Positions 45,509 through 53,419 of a stretch of DNA of 64,000 nucleotides are shown in pieces. The stretch is from Luteimonas deserti. GTDB taxonomy: Bacteria > Pseudomonadota > Gammaproteobacteria > Xanthomonadales > Xanthomonadaceae. The stretch's first letter is position 1; each line of letters begins with the position of its first letter. The stretch is taken from the NCBI RefSeq assembly GCF_013425765.1, contig NZ_JACCJZ010000017.1, forward strand, positions 1 through 64,000, written 5' to 3'. The translations under genes and the position numbers were made by a program. Below the pieces are notes generated by a model. It was not told the DNA's origin. It ran no database searches and was given only the letters and a program-made list of their open reading frames with translations.

Positions 45509-46186
45509 ATGGCCGACATCCTGCTCGTCGAGGACGAGATCGCGATCGCAGATACCGTGGTCTACGCCCTGGAGGCCGACGGCCACGCGGTACGCCACTG
45601 CCTGGACGGCGACTCGGCGCTGCGCGCGGCCGCCGCAGGGGCGTTCGATGTGGCGATTCTCGATGTCGGCCTGCCGGATATCAGTGGCTTCGCGCTGTGC
45701 GCCGAGCTGCGCCGGGCGCGTCCGCTCCCGGTGATCTTCCTGACCGCCCAGGCCGGCGAGGCGGAGCGGGTACTGGGTTTCGACCTCGGCGCCGACGACT
45801 ACATCGCCAAGCCCTTCTCGCTGCGCGAGCTGGTGGCGCGGGTGCGCGTGGCGCTGCGGCGCGCGGCGGGACCCGTGGCCGGCGACACGGTGAGTTCGGG
45901 TGCGTTCGAGCACGACCGCGTGGGGCTGCGTATCCGTTACTTCGGCCAGCCGCTCGAGCTGACGCGCTACGAATACGGTCTGCTGGCCGCCCTGCTGGCG
46001 CGCCCGGGGGCGGTGCTGTCGCGCGCGCAACTGATGGACCGGGTGTGGGCGGGGGCGGCCGAGAGCGGTGACCGCACCGTCGACACGCACGTCAAGACGC
46101 TGCGCGCGAAGCTGAGGATCATCCACCCCGCGGCGGACCCGCTGCGAACGCATCGTGGGCTCGGCTATTCGGTGGACGTGGGTTGA
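45509..46186 (+). CDS. creB: Two-component response regulator CreB
   Basis: The 225-residue OmpR/PhoB-type regulator has receiver-domain residues in VEDE (Asp/Glu pocket), VAILDVGLPD (phospho-acceptor Asp ~51) and AKPF (Lys), and a C-terminal winged helix (LELTRYEYGLLAALLARPGAVLSR ... RTVDTHVKTLRAKLR). The sequence LFVEDEIAIADTVVYALEADG at the start is typical of CreB. It is followed by creC and creD in the same order as in E. coli and Stenotrophomonas, where CreBC/BlrAB respond to beta-lactam and cell-wall cues. CreB binds the cre-tag TTCAC-N6-TTCAC, a near match of which lies upstream of creD. Confidence 0.92.
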   Translation: MADILLVEDEIAIADTVVYALEADGHAVRHCLDGDSALRAAAAGAFDVAILDVGLPDISGFALCAELRRARPLPVIFLTAQAGEAERVLGFDLGADDYIAKPFSLRELVARVRVALRRAAGPVAGDTVSSGAFEHDRVGLRIRYFGQPLELTRYEYGLLAALLARPGAVLSRAQLMDRVWAGAAESGDRTVDTHVKTLRAKLRIIHPAADPLRTHRGLGYSVDVG

Positions 46187-46334
46187 GGGTCTCCGGGCAC
46201 AGCCCGCGCAGCGTGCGGGGCCGGGGCGACACGGCGTCTGCCGGGCGGGGACGGCGCGCCTGTCTGCGTGTACCCGGACCGCGCCCGGCCTGCAGCCGCA
46301 CGGGTCGCGACGTCCCGTACGGGCCGGGCGCCGC

Positions 46335-47777
46335 ATGAGGATCGGGCTGCGCATCCTGCTCGGGACCTTCGCGATCGTCGCGCTGGCGGCGCTGCTGCTG
46401 CTGCGGGTGTTCACCCAGGAGGTGAAGCCGGGCGTGCGCCAGGCGATGGAAGACACCCTGGCCGACACCGCCGGGGTGCTGGCGGAGCTGGCCACCGACG
46501 ATTTCCTGGCCGGACGCATCGACGACGGGGCGTTCGCCGCGCGCCTGCGCGCGCTGCCCGACCGCCCGGTGGACGCGGACATCTGGGGTTTCCGCAAGTC
46601 CGGGATCGCCTACCGCGTCTACATCACCGACGCGGCCGGCATCGTGGTCTTCGATTCCGGCGGCGAGGATCTCGGTCGTGACTACTCGCGCTGGAACGAT
46701 GTGCACCTGACCCTGCGCGGCCGCTACGGCGCGCGGTCCACGCGCTCCGATCCGGACGACGACGCCACGTCGGTGATGCACGTCGCCGCGCCGATCCGCG
46801 ACGGCAACCGCATCGTCGGCGTGCTGACAGTGGCCAAGCCCAATCGCACCATCGCGCCGTTCATCGCGCGCAGCGAGGCCACCATCCTGCGTTGGGGCGC
46901 GGTGCTGGTGGGCGTCGCGCTGGCGATCGGCCTGTTGTCGACCTGGTGGCTGTCGCGTCAGCTGCATGCGCTGCGCCGCTATGCCGATGCCGTCACGGCA
47001 GGCGAACGCGCGCGCATGCCGCGCACGGCCGGCGAATTCGCCGACCTCGGCCGCGCCCTGGAGACCATGCGCGAGCGGCTGGAGGGCCGGCAGTACGTGG
47101 AGCGGTACGTCCACAGCCTGACCCACGAGCTCAAGGCGCCGCTGTCGGCGATCCGGGGCGCGGCGGAGCTGCTGGAAACCCCCTTGCCGGATGCCGAGCG
47201 CCGACGCTTCGCCGCCAGCGTGCGCGCGCAGGGCGAACGCATGACCCAGGCGATCGACAAGCTGCTCGCCCTGGCCGCGGTGGAGCACCGCCGGCGGATC
47301 GACCAGCCCGAACGGGTCGCGCTGCCGGGCCTGGTCGACGCCGCGCTCGAAAGCGTGCGCGACGATCCACGCGGCGTACCGGTGCGGCTCGAGATCGATC
47401 CCGCGTGTCGCTCGGCCCACGTCGATGGCGACCCCTTCCTGCTGCGACAGATGCTCGCCAATCTCGTCGACAACGCCTGCGATTTCTCGGCGGCGGGCGA
47501 GGCGATCGAGGTCGCGGTGGCCCCGGGCCCCGGCAGCGTCCGGATCACCGTCGCCGACCGCGGCCCGGGGGTGCCGGACTACGCCCTGTCGCGGGTGTTC
47601 GAGCGCTTCTATTCGCTGCCCCGGCCCCGAGGCGGGAGCCGGAGCAGTGGCATCGGCCTGGCCTTCGTCGCGGAAGTGGCGGCGCTTCACGGCGGCCGCG
47701 CCGCCCTCGACAACCGGGCCGGGGGCGGCGCGATCGCGACGATCGAGTTGCCGCTGGCGTCGCCTCCCGCTTCATAG
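46335..47777 (+). CDS. creC: Sensor histidine kinase CreC
   Basis: The 480-residue kinase has two transmembrane helices (residues ~4-24 and ~186-208), a periplasmic sensor loop with the CreC-like WGFRKSGIAYRVYITDAAGIVVFDS, a HAMP segment, the H-box SLTHELKAPLSAIRGAAELL and the N/G boxes NLVDNACDFS and DRGPGVP...GSRSSGIGLAFV. The spacing to creB (148 bp) is larger than usual. The ATG at 46335 starts directly before the first helix. Its last codons and stop contain the first half of a cre-tag-like site (47771-47786). Confidence 0.92.
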   Translation: MRIGLRILLGTFAIVALAALLLLRVFTQEVKPGVRQAMEDTLADTAGVLAELATDDFLAGRIDDGAFAARLRALPDRPVDADIWGFRKSGIAYRVYITDAAGIVVFDSGGEDLGRDYSRWNDVHLTLRGRYGARSTRSDPDDDATSVMHVAAPIRDGNRIVGVLTVAKPNRTIAPFIARSEATILRWGAVLVGVALAIGLLSTWWLSRQLHALRRYADAVTAGERARMPRTAGEFADLGRALETMRERLEGRQYVERYVHSLTHELKAPLSAIRGAAELLETPLPDAERRRFAASVRAQGERMTQAIDKLLALAAVEHRRRIDQPERVALPGLVDAALESVRDDPRGVPVRLEIDPACRSAHVDGDPFLLRQMLANLVDNACDFSAAGEAIEVAVAPGPGSVRITVADRGPGVPDYALSRVFERFYSLPRPRGGSRSSGIGLAFVAEVAALHGGRAALDNRAGGGAIATIELPLASPPAS

Positions 47778-47786
47778 CCGCTTCAC
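47771..47786 (+). promoter_or_regulatory. cre-tag (CreB-binding site) upstream of creD
   Basis: The sequence reads TTCAT-AGCCGC-TTCAC, 9 of 10 defined bases of the CreB consensus TTCAC-N6-TTCAC. The first half lies inside the last codons of creC and its TAG stop. The site is 66 bp before the creD ATG, a sensible operator position. Confidence 0.72.
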
Positions 47787-47852
47787 ACAGCCCCCATCGG
47801 CTGCACACCTGGCCGGCCCAGGCTGCGCGCACCGTTCCGACTGGAGTGTGCG

Positions 47853-49229
47853 ATGCGATTGGCCCTGAAGATCCTGATGGTGGCCGGGTTGAGCCTGGTG
47901 ATCCTGCTGCCGCTGCTGCTGATCCGCAGCGTCATCCACGACCGCCAGCGGTTTCGCGCCGAGGCGGTCGAGCGCATCGCGCTCAGCGAAGCCGGGCGGC
48001 AGGCGGTCGCCGCGCCGGTGCTCGTGGTGCCCTACATCGAAACGGTGGCGGTGGAAGAGACCGACGCACGAGGACGCGTGACCGGCGTGGCGAACCGCGA
48101 ACGCAGGGGCCGCTGGCTGTTCTTCCCGGAGACCGCGCAGCTGTCGGGCACGATCGCGCCCTACACCCGACGTCTGGGCCTGCACGAGGTGCGCATGTAC
48201 GGCCTGACCGGGCAGATGACGGCCGAATTCGACGTGCGCATCCCGGACGAGGCCGCCGACGCGGTGGCGCCGCGGCGTATCGGCCGGCCCTATCTGAGCT
48301 ACGGCATCGCCGACGTGCGTGGACTGCGTGGCACGCCGCGGCTGCGCATCGACGATGCGCCGGTGACCGTGGAGCAGGGTGCCGGCGACGAGATGGGCGC
48401 CGGCTTGCACGCCCTGCTCGCGCCGGTGATCTCCGGACGCACGCTGCGCCTGCGCAGCGCGTTCGAGTTCGAGCTGGCCGGCAGCACATCCCTCGCGGTG
48501 GTCCCGCTGGCCGGCGATACCCGGGTCACGCTCGACTCGCCCTGGCCGCATCCGCAGTTCAACGGCCGTTTCCTGCCGCAGGCCAGCGAGATCGGCGCGG
48601 ATGGATTCCGCGCGCAGTGGGCGGTGTCGTCGCTGGCCAGCGATGCACAACGGCAATACCGCCAGGGCGCGCGCATCGATCGTGATTCGGCCCAGCGGCT
48701 GCTGCTCGAGCACGGCGCCGCCGACATCGACGTGCTCGGCGTTGCGCTGGTGGACCCGGTGGACGCCTACGTCCGTGCCGATCGCGCGAGCAAGTACGGC
48801 ATCCTCTTCGTGCTTCTGACGTTCGCCGCGTTCTTCATGTTCGAGCTGATGCGGCAGTTGCGCATCCATCCGATCCAGTACGCACTGGTCGGCATGGCGC
48901 TCGCGATCTTCTTCCTGCTGCTGGTCAGCCTGTCGGAACGCATCGCATTCGGCCTCGCCTATCTCCTCGCCAGCGTGGCCTGCATCGGCCTGATCGGCGT
49001 ATACCTGGCCGCAGTGCTTCGCAGCCGACGCTGGGGCGCCGGGTTCGCCGCCATGCTCGCGCTGCTGTATGCCGCGCTCTACGGTCTGCTGGTGTCCGAG
49101 GACAACGCGCTGGTGCTGGGCGCGGGCCTGCTCTTCGTGATCCTGTCGGCCGTGATGCTGCTCACGCGGCGCGTGGACTGGTACGCCCTGGGCGCGCCGG
49201 CCCGCGTCGCCACGCCGCCGCTTTCCTGA
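47853..49229 (+). CDS. creD: Inner-membrane protein CreD
   Basis: The 458-residue CreD-family protein has one N-terminal transmembrane helix, a large periplasmic beta-rich domain (~45-320; GLRGTPRLRIDD, FNGRFLPQ, VALVDPVDAY) and a C-terminal bundle of about five helices (SKYGILFVLLTFAAFFMFELM, VGMALAIFFLLLVSLSERIAFGLAYLLAS). The family is the hallmark target of CreBC, and its overexpression accompanies beta-lactam resistance changes in several genera. The molecular function is not known. The preceding cre-tag strongly supports CreB control. Confidence 0.93.
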   Translation: MRLALKILMVAGLSLVILLPLLLIRSVIHDRQRFRAEAVERIALSEAGRQAVAAPVLVVPYIETVAVEETDARGRVTGVANRERRGRWLFFPETAQLSGTIAPYTRRLGLHEVRMYGLTGQMTAEFDVRIPDEAADAVAPRRIGRPYLSYGIADVRGLRGTPRLRIDDAPVTVEQGAGDEMGAGLHALLAPVISGRTLRLRSAFEFELAGSTSLAVVPLAGDTRVTLDSPWPHPQFNGRFLPQASEIGADGFRAQWAVSSLASDAQRQYRQGARIDRDSAQRLLLEHGAADIDVLGVALVDPVDAYVRADRASKYGILFVLLTFAAFFMFELMRQLRIHPIQYALVGMALAIFFLLLVSLSERIAFGLAYLLASVACIGLIGVYLAAVLRSRRWGAGFAAMLALLYAALYGLLVSEDNALVLGAGLLFVILSAVMLLTRRVDWYALGAPARVATPPLS

Positions 49230-49308
49230 CCCCTCCCGCAGGCACACGGGCCGCGGCGTTCGTCCGCAGCCCGTGCGTTGCTCGACAGGCGATGCCAGAC
49301 TTCCCGCC

Positions 49309-49923
49309 ATGCGTGATTCCGACCTGCGGGTGCATGTCGTCTCCGGCGATGCACTCGCGCCCCACCTCGACGATGTCGCCCGCTTGCGCATGCAGGTGTT
49401 CCGGGAGTGGCCGTACCTGTACGACGGCGACATCGCCTACGAACGTGGCTATCTCGCCGGATATGCGCGATCGCCGTGCAGTGTGTGCATTCTCGTCCTC
49501 GACGGCGCCCAGGTGGTGGGGGCGTCGACCGGACTGCCGCTCGCCGACGAGGACGCCGCCTTCCAGGCCCCGTTCGCCGCCCGCGGCATGGACATCTCGC
49601 GGGTGTTCTATTTCGCCGAGTCGGTGGTGCTGCCCGCCTGGCGTGGACGTGGCCTCGGCCACGCATTCTTCGACCGGCGCGAAGCCCATGCACGCGCGCT
49701 CGGCGGCTACGCACTCACGGCATTCGCCGCGGTCGATCGCGCGCAGGACGACCCTCGGCGTCCGGGCGACGCACGCGACAATGCGCGATTCTGGCGGGGT
49801 CGCGGTTACGTGCGACAGGCCGACCTGACGATGCGACTGCCCTGGAACGAGATCGGTCGCGGCGACGTGGCGCATGCGCTGACCTTCTGGACCCGTCGTC
49901 TCGAAGCGGACACCGCGACGTGA
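49309..49923 (+). CDS. GNAT-family N-acetyltransferase of unknown substrate
   Basis: The 204-residue protein has an N-terminal MRDSDLRVHVVSGD segment, an early VARLRMQVFREWPYLYDGD motif, and an acetyl-CoA site VVLPAWRGRGLGHAFFDRREAHARALG (R-G-x-G-L-G). The W/Y-rich early block and FWRGRGYV near the end match a proteobacterial GNAT subgroup annotated only as acetyltransferase. The first 12 codons of the open frame are skipped because ATG at 49309 starts the recognisable domain. It follows creD by 79 bp on the same strand and may or may not belong to the Cre regulon. Confidence 0.82.
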   Translation: MRDSDLRVHVVSGDALAPHLDDVARLRMQVFREWPYLYDGDIAYERGYLAGYARSPCSVCILVLDGAQVVGASTGLPLADEDAAFQAPFAARGMDISRVFYFAESVVLPAWRGRGLGHAFFDRREAHARALGGYALTAFAAVDRAQDDPRRPGDARDNARFWRGRGYVRQADLTMRLPWNEIGRGDVAHALTFWTRRLEADTAT

Positions 49924-49956
49924 AACGACGCGGCGCCCGCTGTGCCCGTGCCGGCT

Positions 49957-50493
49957 TCAGACCGGCATGGCGAGCCACAGCGACATCGCGCCCAGCGCAC
50001 CGCCGATGGCGGTGGCGGCCAGCACATCGCTCGGGTAGTGCAGGCCCAGCACGACGCGCGACGCCGCCACCAGCACCGTGAACGGCACCAGCAGGCCGGC
50101 GAGTACCGGGTAGTAGGCCAGCGCCACGATCGTGAACGCGACGGCATGGAGCGTGTGCCCCGACGGAAAGCTGAACTCGTCGAGCGGGGCGACCCAGGCC
50201 TGGATGCGCAGGTCGGCGGCGAACGGCCGCGGCCGCCGGGTCCAGCGCTTGAGGCGGCGGTACATCAACAGCGCGATGCCACCCGTGGCGGCCATGTGCG
50301 CGGCCGCGACCAGGCCGTCCAGTCCGTCGAGCAACACCAGTGCGGTCATCAGGGCATACCAGAACACGCCGTCGCCGAGTCGGCTGACGATGGCGAACCC
50401 CCGGCGCAGCCACGCGCGCGTGCAGGCCCGGTTCGCGCGCAGGCACCAGCCCGCGTCGTGGGCCTGCAGGCGGTTACGCGGCGGGGCGAGCAT
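49957..50493 (-). CDS. PAP2-family membrane phosphatase
   Basis: The 178-residue integral membrane enzyme has the three-part acid phosphatase signature: KRWTRRPRP (K-x6-R-P), EFSFPSGHT (PSGH) and SRVVLGLHYPSD (S-R-x5-H-x3-D). It has about five hydrophobic segments. Members dephosphorylate phosphatidate, PGP or undecaprenyl pyrophosphate. The ATG at 50493 overlaps the end of the upstream glycosyltransferase by 20 bp, indicating coupling. Together with the Pho box before the glycosyltransferase, a role in making diacylglycerol for glycolipid synthesis under phosphate limitation is plausible; undecaprenyl-phosphate recycling is the main alternative. Confidence 0.87.
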   Translation of the reverse strand: MLAPPRNRLQAHDAGWCLRANRACTRAWLRRGFAIVSRLGDGVFWYALMTALVLLDGLDGLVAAAHMAATGGIALLMYRRLKRWTRRPRPFAADLRIQAWVAPLDEFSFPSGHTLHAVAFTIVALAYYPVLAGLLVPFTVLVAASRVVLGLHYPSDVLAATAIGGALGAMSLWLAMPV

Positions 50494-51655
50494 GGCCCGG
50501 CTCCTCTGCGAAGCAGTCGGCGGCGCCGGTCCGTTTCCTGGCTCCGGCACCGGCGAGCAGCGCGTCGAGTTCGGCGGCCACCTGCACCGGTGCGAGGCGG
50601 AGCATCGCCTCGCGGCCGGCCAGGGCCATCCGCCTGCGCGCGCGCGGATCGTCCGCGAGGCGCAGGGCGGCCGCGATGAAGGCCTCGTCGTCCCCGTCGA
50701 CGCAGGCGCCGTGACGGCCATCGCACAGATGCTCGACCGCGGCGCCGAGCGCGAATGCCACCTGCGGCACACCACTGGCCATCGCCTCGAGGACGACGTT
50801 GCCGAAGGTCTCGCTGCGGCTCGGGAACAGGAACAGGTCCGCGCTGGCGAGGTGCCGCCCGAGATCGCGACCGCGCCGGGTGCCGACGAACAGAATGTCG
50901 GGATGCGCGCGCTGCAGCGGTTCGCGCAAGGGGCCGTCGCCGACGAAGACCATCCGCGCGTCGGGATGGCGCTGCTGCAGCGCGCGGAACGCGCGGATTG
51001 CGAGCCCGAGGTTCTTCTCCGCGGCCACGCGGCCCAGGTGGATCACCACGAGGCCGTCCCCCTCGATCCCCCATTCGGCGCGCAGCGCCGGGTCGCGGTG
51101 CGCGGGATCGAAGCGCGCGCAGTCGACCGCGCGCGAGAGCGTGATCGCGTGCGCGACGCCCTGCGCGTGCAGCCAGCGCTCGAGGGCCTGGGTCGCGACG
51201 ATGGTCGCATCGGCACCGCCGTGGAAGCGACGCATCCAGGCCAGCGCCGCCGGCTGCAGCAGGCGCAGGCCGTAATCCTCCATGTACAGGTCGAAGCGGG
51301 TATGCAGCGCAGTGACGGTCGGAATGCCCGCCGCCCGGGCCGCGCGCAGCGCGGATGCACCGAGCAGGCCTTCGGTGGCCACGTAGACCGCATCCGGGCG
51401 CAGCGCAGCCCAGCGTGCGCGCAGGCGGCGCGCGGATGGCAGGCCGAAACGCAAGGCGCGATACAGCGGCAACTGCATGCCGGAGACGCGAAGTGTGCCG
51501 TCGGCGTCCTCCCCGCTGCGCTCGCCGGGGCGGGCCGGGCGCACGATGTCGACCTCGTGGCCGCGAGCGCGCAGGGCCTCGGCGTAGGACTGCAAGGTCA
51601 GGGCGACGCCGTTGACCTCGGGCGGGTAGGTATCGGTGACGATCGCGTAGCGCAT
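50474..51655 (-). CDS. GT4-family glycosyltransferase (SqdX/Agt/PimB-like)
   Basis: The 393-residue GT-B enzyme starts with the donor-independent N-domain motif TDTYPPEVNGVALTLQSYAEALRARGHEV, seen in lipid-directed GT4 enzymes. It also has FVGDGPL and the C-terminal EX7E region SRSETFGNVVLEAMASGVPQVAF. Enzymes with this start (SqdX, Agt, PimB', MgtA type) often glycosylate diacylglycerol or phosphatidylinositol. Acceptor and donor are not decided by sequence. A three-heptamer Pho box lies 58 bp before the ATG, and the PAP2 phosphatase gene overlaps its 3' end. Hypothesis: a phosphate-starvation glycolipid synthase. Confidence 0.85.
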   Translation of the reverse strand: MRYAIVTDTYPPEVNGVALTLQSYAEALRARGHEVDIVRPARPGERSGEDADGTLRVSGMQLPLYRALRFGLPSARRLRARWAALRPDAVYVATEGLLGASALRAARAAGIPTVTALHTRFDLYMEDYGLRLLQPAALAWMRRFHGGADATIVATQALERWLHAQGVAHAITLSRAVDCARFDPAHRDPALRAEWGIEGDGLVVIHLGRVAAEKNLGLAIRAFRALQQRHPDARMVFVGDGPLREPLQRAHPDILFVGTRRGRDLGRHLASADLFLFPSRSETFGNVVLEAMASGVPQVAFALGAAVEHLCDGRHGACVDGDDEAFIAAALRLADDPRARRRMALAGREAMLRLAPVQVAAELDALLAGAGARKRTGAADCFAEEPGHARPAA

Positions 51656-51712
51656 CGTGACGGTCCGCTGCCTTGGGCTGCGGTCATGGTGGGCGCGCGA
51701 GATGCCGCCGCG

Positions 51713-51741
51713 GTGACAGCCGGCTGACGGTTCGATGACGG
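51713..51741 (-). promoter_or_regulatory. Pho box upstream of the glycosyltransferase/PAP2 operon
   Basis: On the minus strand three heptamers, CCGTCAT, CCGTCAG and CTGTCAC, are separated by 4-bp spacers (11-bp phase). Against the PhoB consensus CTGTCAT they score 6/7, 5/7 and 6/7. The array ends 57 bp before the glycosyltransferase ATG and lies in the gap after ppx. Confidence 0.72.
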
Positions 51742-51783
51742 GTCGCCGTGCCTGGACCGCGCGGGCGCACGGCCCGTTCCGCC

Positions 51784-53328
51784 TCAGTCGGCGCCGACGA
51801 CCAGGGTCACGCCGAGCGCGGCGATCTCATCGAGTTCGCCTTCCAGATCGATGCGCAGCAACGGGCGCGCATCGAGCCAGCGCTGCGAGAACGTGAGACG
51901 CAGCGCGTCCCCGTCCACTCGCGCATGCAGCAGCGGGATCACGTCGGCCTCGTGGCTGCGGTGCAGCAGCACGGCGATGCGCAGCAGCGCGGACGTGCGG
52001 CGCGCCTGCAGGAGCAGGCGGTCGGGCACCGCGTCGAAGGCCGTCTTCGGCACCTTTCGCCGATGGCAGCGCACCACCGAGGCGAGGAACTGCTGCTCCT
52101 GGCGCGAGAAGCCGGCGATGTCGGAATGCTCGAGCACGTAGGCGCCGTGCACGTGGTACTGGCTGTGCGCGATCACCAGGCCCAGCTCGTGGACGCGGGC
52201 GGCCCAGGCCAGCATGCGCAGGTCGTCGGCGTCGAGTCGCCAGTCGCGGGCGACCTGGTCGAACAGGCGCAGGGCCGTCGCTTCCACCCGGCCGGCCTGC
52301 GTCCGGTCGATGCCGTAGCGCAGCATCAGCGCCTCGATCGAGGCCTCGCGCGGATCGGCCTCACCGGCGCGGCCCAGCATGTCGTGGAGCACGCCCTCGC
52401 GCATCGCGGCCTTGCTGACCTGCATGCGTTCGATCCCGAACACGCTGAAGGCCGCTTCCAGCACGAGCACGCCGCCGGCGATGATCGGTCGGCGGTCGTC
52501 CGACAGGCCCGGCAGGGCGATCGCGTCGACATGGCCCGCCTCGAGCAGGCGGTCACGGACCTGCGGCAGGGCCTCGGCGGTCACCGCGCCTTTGGTGAGC
52601 TTCATCGCCGCGCAGATCTCGCCGATCGCCTTGTTGGTCCCCGACGCGCCCACCACTTCCTGCCAGCCGAGCGCGCGATAGGTGCTGGCGAACTGCTGGA
52701 ACTCGGTCGCGACTTCGGCCAGCGCATCGCGCCAGCGCTTCTTCGACAGTTTGCCGCCGGGGAAAAAGCGGCGCGTGCTGGCGACGCAGCCGACCTGCAG
52801 GCTTTCGCGCTCCAGCGCATCGAAGCCGCTGCCGATGATGCATTCGGTCGAGCCGCCGCCGATGTCGATGACCAGCCGGCGCTGCCCCGGCTTCGGCGGC
52901 TGCGCGTGGGCGACGCCGAGGTAGATCAGACGCGCTTCTTCGCGGCCGGCGATCACTTCGATCGCGTGTCCGAGCGCGGTTTCGGCCGGCACCAGGAAGG
53001 CCTGCGGCGCGGACAGCCGACGCACGGTGTGGGTGGCCAGCGCGCGCACGTTCTGGGGCGGGATGTCGCGGATGCGCTGGCCGAACCGCGACAGGCAAGA
53101 CAACGCGCGCTGGCGCACTTCGGCGCTCAGCCCGCCGCGCGAATCGAGCCCCTCGGCCAGACGCACGGTTTCGCGCAGGCGGTCGACCACCCGCAGCTGG
53201 CCCAGCGTGTACCGGGCCACGACCATGTGGAAGCTGTTGGAGCCCAGGTCGATCGCGGCGAGCATGTCGCCGTCCTCGATCGGCGGGGTCAGGGCTTCGA
53301 CGAGTGCGAGCGTGTCCTGGCCGGTCAT
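51784..53328 (-). CDS. ppx: Exopolyphosphatase (Ppx/GppA family)
   Basis: The 514-residue enzyme hydrolyses polyphosphate from the end. It has the ASKHA-fold N-terminal phosphate site AAIDLGSNSFHMVVAR, the second-domain VIDIGGGSTECIIG, and a C-terminal HD-like domain (WAARVHELGLVIAHSQYHVHGAYVLEHSDIAGF). Length agrees with E. coli Ppx (513). It could also hydrolyse pppGpp (GppA-like), but linkage to ppk favours Ppx. It lies 91 bp after ppk on the same strand. The open frame upstream of the ATG runs into the ppk gene and is not coding. Confidence 0.94.
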   Translation of the reverse strand: MTGQDTLALVEALTPPIEDGDMLAAIDLGSNSFHMVVARYTLGQLRVVDRLRETVRLAEGLDSRGGLSAEVRQRALSCLSRFGQRIRDIPPQNVRALATHTVRRLSAPQAFLVPAETALGHAIEVIAGREEARLIYLGVAHAQPPKPGQRRLVIDIGGGSTECIIGSGFDALERESLQVGCVASTRRFFPGGKLSKKRWRDALAEVATEFQQFASTYRALGWQEVVGASGTNKAIGEICAAMKLTKGAVTAEALPQVRDRLLEAGHVDAIALPGLSDDRRPIIAGGVLVLEAAFSVFGIERMQVSKAAMREGVLHDMLGRAGEADPREASIEALMLRYGIDRTQAGRVEATALRLFDQVARDWRLDADDLRMLAWAARVHELGLVIAHSQYHVHGAYVLEHSDIAGFSRQEQQFLASVVRCHRRKVPKTAFDAVPDRLLLQARRTSALLRIAVLLHRSHEADVIPLLHARVDGDALRLTFSQRWLDARPLLRIDLEGELDEIAALGVTLVVGAD

Positions 53329-53419
53329 GCGGTTCCTGCGGGGCTCGGCGCGGGTGGCGCGCCGCGAGGACGCGCATGGTAATGCATGCCGCCGTCGTCG
53401 CCTGTCGTTGCCCTGATGC

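Noticed and set aside
44833..45519. Upstream in-frame extension of rlmJ (~230 codons)
   Set aside because: Arg/Pro/Gly-rich, no family match; RlmJ starts typically at MNYQHAF.
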